A stretch of DNA of 64,000 nt from contig OZ010794.1 in the NCBI GenBank assembly GCA_963932465.1, positions 441,007,502 to 441,071,501 of the forward strand, written 5' to 3'. Under the pieces are notes generated by a model. That model had not been told where the DNA came from and did not search any database. It saw nothing but the letters and a program-made list of their open reading frames with translations. Below, piece by piece: positions 55,741 through 64,000 of this stretch. Each line of letters starts with the position of its first letter. The first letter of the stretch is position 1. A program made the position numbers and the translations under genes. The DNA is from Maratus speciosus (Eukaryota; Arthropoda; Arachnida; Araneae; Salticidae).

Positions 55741-55848
55741 CTGTTTTGTGAGCAATTCCATACAAATAGCACCACCACCTAACACGTAACCACCTGTTAT
55801 CATAGGATGCACCACACGAATAAATGGTGGTTCAAATGGATAAGCTTC
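55741..55848 (-). CDS. UBE2Q: UBE2Q exon with the catalytic cysteine
   Basis: The 108-nt exon, 36 codons, is phase 0 at both ends, with an acceptor TATTTTTAG (minus strand, ending 55849) and a donor CAG|GTGAGT. It reads [20 protein letters not shown] then [16 protein letters not shown]. This is the E2 core stretch: PFxPPFIRV, the HP motif (here HPM) and the active-site loop. In UBE2Q the GGG(A)(L/I)C cysteine is the ubiquitin-thioester residue; its TGT codon is at 55762-55764. All family landmarks are intact, which argues the gene is active. The preceding exon was not found in the remaining 8.1 kb. Confidence 0.96.
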
Positions 55849-56276
55849 CTAAAAATAGAGAACAATTAATGGCTATACATACTTTTAAAGACCAATAAGA
55901 CATATGATTAAAAGCACAGAATATAAATTATACCAAGTGAACAAGATAAATGATAAAATAGTAAAATATAAAGTGATTTCATATCGTACATTTAGATGAT
56001 TTTAAGAAGCAAAAATTTCCTGCGCATAAGATAAAACAAAATCGCCTGAGGCAATTCCTGATTTATAAAACCTTGTATTGAGATTAATCAAATTTATTTC
56101 TCTCTCGCTTGCAAACATTATTCTTATGTACTACTACAATTACTAATGGAAATAATTGTATAAAATTTCCAGTGTTCAAATTGATACATTGCATGTAAAC
56201 ATAAATAAATAAAACGCTTCTTTATGAATCAACAAGAAAATGAGAATTCTACAATTCCACAGTGTCTACATACAAC
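55849..56276. other. UBE2Q intron sequence, nothing recognised
   Basis: AT-rich, with no supported exon on the minus strand. Confidence 0.5.
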
Positions 56277-58692
56277 TAGGGCTGGGTGATATATCGATAA
56301 AACCGATATAACATATAAATCATGATAACGATATCAAAAAACCTATACAATGGTATATCATGAATATACAATCCTGATGCAAACCATGATTATCATACTT
56401 TTTCATTAAACCGCAGCTTTAAACAGTACTTCTTCAACTTTGAGTATTCAAGATTCTACCATTCAAAACCATGATATTAAATATGATTTCAATTATCATG
56501 ATACTAATGGAATGATTTCCAACAAGCTTAAACCATGATGACTCCACAGAGTTCTCTCAGACTCAACCGTGATATTAAATACCGAATAATGATAAATGAT
56601 CATGATAAATTTTTATTATCATGATACTAACGGCGTAATTTCTCTCAGCCTAAACCATGATGACTCCACAAAATTATCCCAACTTCAACTGTGGTATGAA
56701 AGATCAAATCCTGAGTTTTGATTATCATGATACTATCGTGATAGACAGTGCGATTTCTCTCAGCCTACATGGTTTTTGAAAAGGGGAATCTTCAGTGTTT
56801 AGATGGCGGTGATAAATATCATACATCAGGTTTTCGCATGCAATTGCCGACGCTGAGTGATATATTTATTAATGTCTATTCTAGGGTCTATTTTAAACAT
56901 GCAGATATTTTTACTTCTGTAAAGCGCGTTTTTTTTTCTCCTCACAGTTTCTTTTAAAAATCGAAATTCATGTAATATATGTGAGTATTTGGTATTTTAC
57001 TGCTTTTGCCATCATGTGTTTGTGGGGAATGGTAGAGAACATTTAGATGTTTATTTATTTAATGTCATTAGAATTCAAAACAACAAACAGGGCAGAAAAA
57101 TTAAGCAGTTAAAATTTCTGTGCTGACAATCAAAAGAGAAACATAAATTTTTCGGTGTGTGTGTGTATGGGAGAGAAGGTAGGTCCCCCCCCACCGTTAA
57201 ATGGACATTGGTTGAAGCACATGAGATCCTCATCTAAGTTCCCTGATAGTATAAGAAACAGTGTCTTAAAGGTTAGGAAAAGGTGTATCTTTTAATTCAG
57301 ATTTTTTTAAATTAAATTATGAGGGCTGTTCTCAAAAAGTATTTATTCATGCAACCATTTCTAGCACATTCACAGATTTTTTAAATATAAAAGCAAGAAA
57401 TTAGTTGAAAGGGACAGTGACTCATTAAAATCCTTATCCGCTATTGCATAAAATTAAACTGTTTTTTATTGCGCTTCATGTATACAGCATACATAGAGCA
57501 CAGAAGAACGAAATCAAGGGGAAGGTAGATTTTGAAACACATTTGATTGTGATTCGCAGCATACACAGAGTTTTATTTTTTCTTTCTTAAAAAAAAAAAA
57601 AAAAAGATAATATAAAAGTGAAATAAAATAAACAGTATTTTGTCAGAAAAGCTGACGCACTAAGACAATTTTAAACATAACAGCACAACAGCAATATAAA
57701 AATTTAACAATTATCACAACAAGCAATATAAAAATTAAACAATTATAAAATATAAACAATTCAAAAATTGACTTAGCCAAATTATTATTTTTATCCCTCT
57801 ATCAATGATATTTTTTTAGTTCTTTTACTTTTTTCCATCTTTACAAGAAGAAAGTATTGAATTCATGAAAAAATTTGACTTTCGGGTTTCAACAGATTTA
57901 TGTTTAGAAAGTCCTGAACACGATTTGAGTGGATTTTCATAAAACTTCAGATTCAGTTTGACGTTGACATAACTTGTTGCTGATTAAGTTTTGGTGTTAA
58001 TCACCCAAGAGGTGGTGCATTTTGCATGATTTTCGCGACAGCTGCATCTCAAAAACTAATGTGCAGATTTTAATCTAACAGCATATTCTGTTACAGTTTA
58101 ACATAAATAGATCCTTATTAAGCTTTGGTATATACTGTCCAACAAGTGTTGCTTTTATGCCTTTTAGGTTAAGAATTTTGGTTGCAGACATCTGATAGGG
58201 TTGATGCTGACATTCAATGATTTGTTTGAAAGATGCGATGCTTATATCTCCGTTTAAATGCATACGATTTAGTGAACCTATATCTTTAGAATATTCATGA
58301 TGGGCATAGATTGTCATTTAATTTTGGCAGTATGATACCAAATTTTGAAGTATTAACATGTATGAGATAGAAGACAGTTTTGGGATTGGCACATACGACT
58401 AGTTTCTTTTGGCGTTTAATTATTTACATTTGCTTATTTATATATAGTTTTTTATTAATCTAATTGACAATGACATAACTTAAATCTTTAATAAAATATA
58501 TAATGTATATTGAAGTTATGCATACATTATTAATGTATATATGTAATATGAATCATTTTATTACTTTGTTCCGTTTCATATGTTACTTGATATTTTACTA
58601 CTTTGTTCATATGTCACAATATCGATATATCAGAATATCTTCATGATATAAAATGTCAAGTTATATTTAATTCTAGACATCGCCAAACCTTA
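56277..58692. mobile_element. hAT element (2.4 kb), TAGGGCTGGG...GATATATCG type
   Basis: The left end is TAGGGCTGGGTGATATATCG. The right end, reverse complemented, is TAAGGTTTGGCGATGTCTAG, with ATATCGATAT motifs near both. CATACAAC flanks it exactly (56269-56276 and 58693-58700), an 8-bp duplication. Ends of this GGGCTGGGCGATATATCG type are widespread in animal hATs. It is non-coding, with three diverged about 130-bp subrepeats at 56450-56770 (CAGCCTAAACCATGATGACT, TTATCATGATACTA) and an inserted dispersed repeat at 57925-58412. Confidence 0.85.
57925..58412 (+). repeat. Dispersed repeat, copy 2 (homologous to 3085-3576)
   Basis: Shared blocks: AAAACTTCAGATTCA, TTTGCATGATTTTCG-like region, AATTTTGGTTGCAGACATC, ATGATGGGCATAGATTGTCA and TGTATGAGATAGAAGA. 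It sits inside the hAT at 56277-58692. A minus frame at 58075-58317 resembles the minus frame at 3276-3560 only because the DNA is repeated. Confidence 0.75.
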
Positions 58693-58700
58693 CATACAAC

Positions 58701-59033
58701 CTGCCCTTGGTCTTGAAACCTAGGCATTTATGGATTTCTTTTTCTTGCCCATGAAATTTAATTGAATTAAGGGTGGCCTGTGGAATTTTGAATTTATTAA
58801 TGTAGCGGGGCTCCCAAGCAAGAAATGTTTGAATACCACTATTTTGAAGATTTAATATTTATCTGTGTTCTATCCTTTACTCCTCAGCCTATATCCCTCG
58901 TGCAGATAATTGTTCGTAACAGATACCTATCAACCTATCACTTATTTTTTATGTATTATTTTTATTCTTAGAAACTTTTGAAAACTAGACAAAGATTTAA
59001 AAAATTATTATTACCCTGTTTAAAACCCAAGTA
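58701..59033. other. Short unassigned stretch between two TEs
   Basis: No exon or repeat boundary recognised. Confidence 0.4.
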
Positions 59034-59746
59034 CAGTGAAATACGTTTAACACGAAACTGAGGGGACCAAAAATTTTTTTCGTGTTAAAAGATTCTTAAA
59101 AAAAAAAGTACAAAACTCTCGACTTCATCAAATTTTATTTCGATTTCCTGTTAAACTAATAGTAAGTTGCAACCATTAGGATAAAAAGCAAGTAAACAAA
59201 ATATTTTTTTTTGGCGGAAAAAATCAGATATCCTTTTTTTTTAAGTGTCTTTTTCAACATTCTGAGATCTAGCTTGTTTGGATCAAATAAATTAAGCTGT
59301 CTCTAAATCTTCCTTCTTAGCAGTTCTCATAGGTTTTCTCTCAGGCTTAACTATACTGCACTCAAACATTAACACAATGCATCCCTGTTTTTTTTATTAT
59401 TGTTGATAATGTATAATTGGTAAAGCAAAACTCTTTGCAGATTTCTGTTTTCGCCCTTCGTTTTCATCAACTGCATTAAGCAGCTTCATCTTCATTTGAA
59501 GCGAAATAGCAATTTGTTTTCACACCGATTTCTCAGCCATTGTGCTCATAACATCAGCTAATTTACAAAAAACACGAAATTCACCAATTTCAACTTAAAC
59601 TAACTAGCTCGAAAGCAAATTTTTTTCGTGTTAAACGATTTTTGTTTCGTGTTAACAGAACAAAAATGTATTAAATTGCATCGTATACTGTCCGGACCGC
59701 TATATTCTTTCGTGTTAAGCGTTTTCGTCATAAACGTATTTCACTG
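59034..59746. mobile_element. Tigger-like MITE (713 bp)
   Basis: The left end CAGTGAAATACGTTTAACAC and the right end, reverse complemented CAGTGAAATACGTTTATGAC, are clear inverted repeats, with CGTGTTAA(A/G)CG motifs repeated inside. TA precedes the left end; CA follows the right, so one target base has changed. No frame is kept. Confidence 0.85.
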
Positions 59747-59813
59747 CAATAATCACTGAGACTAGAAATTAAATTTATAATATCATTTATTTATTATGGG
59801 TGTCTATTCCAAA

Positions 59814-61036
59814 TAGGGTGTAAAAAAAAACAAAACAACAACAACAAAAAAAACAACAACAACAACAACAAAAAAAAACAGATTTAATTTGATTTTTTTC
59901 CTTGTGTTAAAACATTAAACATCTACTAAGAATTAAGCATTTCAAAAATCAATAACCCACCAATTACTAACATAATCCATGTTTTTTTGCATTAATTAAT
60001 AAAATTTTAATTATGTAATTATAGGAATTACAAAACTGCAAATTAAAAATTTCCTTAGTAACATACAACATTATGTGCATTAATATTTTGTAATAATTAT
60101 GTAAACCAATATTAAATACTGCTTATATTTTTAAGTTATTGATAAATTGCATTTAATTTTAAATTGAAGAAACAGATTAAATTTTTAATTATTAAACAAT
60201 TAACTGTTTAATTAAGAACACAATCTACATTTTTGAAAAAGTGGTTGAAAAAAGTGACAAATAATAGTTTGATAAATTGATAAAGCAGCCAGTAATTTTA
60301 CACAGAAATTCTTCTAATTCATTTATCAACAGAAAATAATAGATTGCACTTATTTTATATAGTAGAAGGAATAATTTAACTAATCAAAAGAAGTTATAAA
60401 AACATATGTAGAAACTATAAAATATCCACTTAAATAAAATATGGTTTTATGATAAAAACTTTGTCAATTTTTAAAGAAATAACTTATTTAAAACAATTTT
60501 ATTTTTTAACAGAGCTTCTTTCATTTATTCAGCCATTAAATTATCTTATAAACATTATAAATCATTTTCATTACTGATTATAATGATTTTTCACACCATT
60601 TTAAAAAATCAGAAAATATGCGATTTTAAATCAATTGATTAAAATCACTGACACTCTATTGCTATGTTTATTGTATATAAAAGAATGAATAACCTGATTA
60701 TTAAAAGGAAATTATGACATTGTAAGTTATATTAGATTTAAATATCATTTTAAAATTAAATGCTTTTTATGTTTGTTAGATAAAAACCATGCTTTTTACA
60801 CACGTAATGTACTTTTTTTCACAATACTCAGGAATTACGCTTAGAAACAATTATTTAATGCTTTGTTTTGTGTATTCATAAGTCACAATACCTGTAGAAA
60901 CATTACAAATTATGTTCATCTTAGATTTGAATACTTTTTTTTTATGTCATTTTAAACATTTAGGAAATTTCTGATTTTATTAATCAATGATTTTTTTTTT
61001 TTAAATCACTTGATTTAAATCACTGACACTAGTGAT
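59814..61036 (+). repeat. AT-rich dispersed repeat, copy 2
   Basis: Left edge TAGGGTGTAAAAAAAAAC, then an (AAC)n tract at 59829-59880. Internal palindromic edges TTGATTAAAATCACTGACAC (60638-60657) and GATTTAAATCACTGACAC (61012-61029) look like two successive right ends. Homologous to 52793-54784. Confidence 0.65.
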
Positions 61037-61400
61037 GGGCGATAACGAGATGTTTTTCTCGATTGTCTCGATTGTATGGACATCTCGATATTTTTCGATT
61101 GTGTAAATTTTTTCTCGATGACTCCAGTTTGCCAATTGCTTTTATACATCATATATTATATACGTCATACATTTATCAAGAATCGTCTGCGGGTGAACTG
61201 GAATGAGTCGGTGTTAATAAAGACAAGGTGACGTCGCCCGCTAGTGGGCCACTCCTTTAATCGGGTCCCTTAGTTATACGTAATCTTGTAATATGAAATC
61301 ACGAACAGGTTACCCGCTATATACGACACCGTATAGCAGGCGTGGTGTGCATGCACTACAAAATCTTGAAAAAATATATATAATCTCGAAACGAACGAAC
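61037..61400. other. Unassigned DNA before the satellite, possible TE edge
   Basis: GTGATGGGCGATAACGAGAT with repeated CTCGATTGT/TCTCGATATTTTTCG motifs resembles a hAT edge, but no partner end is visible before the satellite array. No gene seen. Confidence 0.35.
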
Positions 61401-64000
61401 CTCGGACCAGATCTCTTGGTGGTGGGGTGAAAGTGAGCGGAGGGGCAAAGTAGCTGCATAATATGAATAAGCCGTCGCAGGTCTTCAGGCCTTTCGAACC
61501 ATATGTCACACGAGGGGTCTGGATCTGAATTTATAAAAATGCCCTTCCCGTGGATGCAAAGTGGGGAGAGGGGTGCGGGAGGTGGATAACATGAGTAAGT
61601 GGTCATAGGCCTTTCCAACAATATGTCACATGAGAGGTCTCGGCTAAATTTAGAAAAGTGTCCCCCGTGGGGGAAAATTTGGGGGGGGGGGGGGGGGGGG
61701 CGATTGCCGGAGGTGTATAACATCAATAAGTAGTCACAAACCTTTCCAACGATATCTCACATGTGGGGTCTTGGCTAAATTTGTAAAAGTGTCTCCCCGG
61801 AAGTTGGGGGACGGACACCGGAGGAGCATAACATCAATAAGTAGTCACGGACCTTTCCAACGATATCTCACATGTGGGGTCTTGGCTAAATTTGGAAAAG
61901 TGTCTCCCCGGAAGTTGGGGGACGGACACCGGAGGAGCATAACATCAATAAGTAGTCACGGACCTTTCCAACGATATCTCACATGTAGGGTCTTGGCTAA
62001 ATTTGGAAAAGTGTCTTCCCGGAAGTTGGGGGACGGACACCGGAGGAGCATAACATCAATAAGTAGTCACGGACCTTTCTAACGATATCTCACATGTGGG
62101 GTCTTGGCTAAATTTGGAAAAGTGTCTCCCCGGAAGTTGGGGGACGGACACCGGAGGAGCATAACATCAATAAGTAGTCACACACCTTTCCAACGATATC
62201 TCACATGTGGGGTCTTGGCTAAATTTGGAAAAGTGTCTCCCCGGAAGTTGGGGGACGGATCCGAAGGAGCATAACATCAATAAGTAGTCACGGACCTTTC
62301 CAACGATATCTCACATGTGGGGTCTTGGCTAAATTTGTAAAAGTGTCTCCCCGGAAGTTGGGGGACGGACACCGGAGGAGCATAACATCAATAAGTAGTC
62401 ACGGACCTTTCCAACGATATCTCACATGTGGGGCCTTGGCTAAATTTGGAAAAGTGTCTCCCCGGAAGTTGGGGGACGGACACCGGAGGAGCATAACATC
62501 AATAAGTAGTCACGGACCTTTCCAACGATATCTCACATGTGGGGTCTTGGCTAAATTTGGAAAAGTGTCTCCCCGGAAGTTGGGGGACGGACACCAGAGG
62601 AGCATAACATCAATAAGTAGTCACGGACCTTTCCAACGATATCTCACATGTGGGGTCTTGGCTAAATTTGGAAAAGTGTCTCCCCGGAAGTTGGGGGACG
62701 GACACCGGAGGAGCATAACATCAATAAGTAGTCACGGACCTTTCCAACGATATCTCACATGTGGGGTCTTGGCTAAATTTGGAAAAGTGTCTCCCCGGAA
62801 GTTGGGGGACGGACACCGGAGGAGCATAGCATCAATAAGTAGTCACGGACCTTTCCAACGATATCTCACATGTGGGGTCTTGGCTAAATTTGGAAAAGTG
62901 TCTCCCCGGAAGTTGGGGGACGGACACCGGAGGAGCATACCATCAATAAGTAGTCACAAACCTTTCCAACGATATCTCACATGTGGGGTCTTGGCTAAAT
63001 TTGTAAAAGTGTCTCCCCGGAAGTTGGGGGACGGACACCGGAGGAGCATAACATCAATAAGTAGTTACGGACCTTTCCAACGATATCTCACATGTGGGGT
63101 CTTGGCTAAATTTGGAAAAGTGTCTCCCCGGAAGTTGGGGGACGGACACCGGAGGAGCATAACATCAATAAGTAGTCACGGACCTTTCCAACGATATCTC
63201 ACATGTGGGGTCTTGGCTAAATTTGGAAAAGTGTCTCCCCGGAAGTTGGGGGACGGACACCGGAGGAGCATAACATCAATAAGTAGTCACGGACCTTTCT
63301 AACGATATCTCACATGTGGGGTCTTGGCTAAATTTGGAAAAGTGTCTCCCCGGAAGTTGGGGGACGGACACCGGAGGAGCATAACATCAATAAGTAGTCA
63401 CAAACCTTTCCAACGATATCTCACATGTGGGGTCTTGGCTAAATTTGGAAAAGTGTCTCCCCGGAAGTTGGGGGACGGACACCGGAGGAGCATAACATCA
63501 ATAAGTAGTCACGGACCTTTCCAACGATATCTCACATGTGGGGTCTTGGCTAAATTTGGAAAAGTGTCTCCCCGGAAGTTGGGGGACGGACACCGGAGGA
63601 GCATAGCATCAATAAGTAGTCACGGACCTTTCCAACGATATCTCACATGTGGGGTCTTGGCTAAATTTGGAAAAGTGTCTCCCCGGAAGTTGGGGGACGG
63701 ACACCGGAGGAGCATAACATCAATAAGTAGTCACAAACCTTTCCAACGATATCTCACATGTGGGGTCTTGGCTAAATTTGGAAAAGTGTCTCCCCGGAAG
63801 TTGGGGGACGGACACCGGAGGAGCATAACATCAATAAGTAGTCACGGACCTTTCCAACGATATCTCACATGTGGGGTCTTGGCTAAATTTGGAAAAGTGT
63901 CTCCCGGGGGGGGGGGGGGGGGGCAAAGTTGGGGGGACGGACACCGGAGGAGCATAACATCAATAAGTAGTCACAGACCTTTCCAACGATATCTCACAGG
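61400..64000 (+). repeat. 111-bp satellite array, continues past window end
   Basis: About 20 nearly identical 111-bp units run from about 61700 to 64000, preceded by about three diverged units from 61400. Each has CCTTTCCAACGATATCTCAC, ATGTGGGGTCTTGGCTAAAT, GTCTCCCCGGAAGTTGGGGG and GGAGCATAACATCAATAAGT blocks. Since 111 is a multiple of 3, a 37-residue repeat stays open for long runs (61771-62082, 62325-63302), but it is simply translated satellite. G runs interrupt units at 61681-61700 and 63907-63923. Confidence 0.97.

Larger units (their letters stand above)
8895..55848 (-). other. UBE2Q: UBE2Q gene, 3' part (ubiquitin-conjugating enzyme E2 Q)
   Basis: Four short exons read in order on the minus strand give the C-terminal half of the UBE2Q catalytic domain: 55741-55848, 44376-44471, 19052-19118 and 9170-9201. 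A possible microexon sits at 44121-44150. Every junction has AG acceptors and GT donors, phases agree (0, 0, 1), and the joined reading matches the known UBE2Q1/UBE2Q2 order without gaps. UBE2Q enzymes accept ubiquitin from E1 on an active-site cysteine and pass it to substrates or E3s. Introns are about 11.3, 25.3 and 9.9 kb, swollen by TEs. The N-terminal RWD-like region and early E2 exons are absent and probably lie past 64000. Confidence 0.93.

Noticed and set aside
61771..63302. Two long open frames (103 and 325 codons) of a 37-residue repeat
   Set aside because: They are the translated 111-bp satellite; unit length divisible by three keeps the frame open, with no start context or gene structure.
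61400..64000. CRISPR-like regular array
   Set aside because: Units are uniform with no variable spacers, and the sequence is eukaryotic; it is a satellite.

Overview
This is eukaryotic, almost certainly animal, DNA. It is strongly AT-rich, has no operons or dense reading frames, and is packed with transposable elements (TEs). It carries one host gene split into short exons with canonical GT/AG splice sites. That gene's protein and the mix of TEs (Copia with a tRNA-iMet-type primer site, hAT, pogo/Tigger, mariner, piggyBac-like, Helitron-like) fit an arthropod best. A chelicerate with large introns is plausible, but the species cannot be fixed from the window.

The host gene is UBE2Q, a ubiquitin-conjugating E2 of the UBE2Q1/UBE2Q2 family, on the minus strand. 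Its 3' part is present: an exon with the catalytic cysteine (55741-55848), the next exon (44376-44471), a possible 30-nt microexon (44121-44150), the penultimate exon (19052-19118) and the last exon with the family C-terminus (stop at 9170-9172), then a short 3' UTR with a poly(A) signal. The exons sit 10 to 25 kb apart and the introns are filled with nested TEs. The 5' exons were not found and probably lie beyond base 64000.

Layout. 1-8.9 kb, downstream of UBE2Q: a decayed Copia fragment split by a MITE, a foldback element, a Tigger MITE, a Helitron-like 3' end and a seven-unit tandem array of about 320 bp. 9.2-19 kb (last intron): a 5.8-kb Copia element with nearly identical LTRs but a broken gag-pol, inserted in a 31-bp minisatellite, then small piggyBac-like and foldback MITEs. 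19.1-44.1 kb: nested hATs, a probable Helitron (22.1-28.5 kb) holding a Tigger that holds a hAT that holds minisatellite, tRNA-like SINE copies, several hATs with perfect 8-bp target duplications, a mariner MITE, and a second hAT full of the same minisatellite. 44.7-55.7 kb: a 5-kb pogo-type element with a decayed transposase, more hATs and AT-rich repeats. 55.8-61 kb: a hAT, a Tigger-like MITE and AT-rich repeats. 61.4-64 kb: a 111-bp satellite array running off the window end.

UBE2Q is the only convincing functional coding gene. All transposon reading frames seen are interrupted. The most unusual signals are one CpG-rich minisatellite inside DNA transposons with different ends, the mismatch between a young Copia insertion and its many coding lesions, and the candidate in-frame microexon in UBE2Q.
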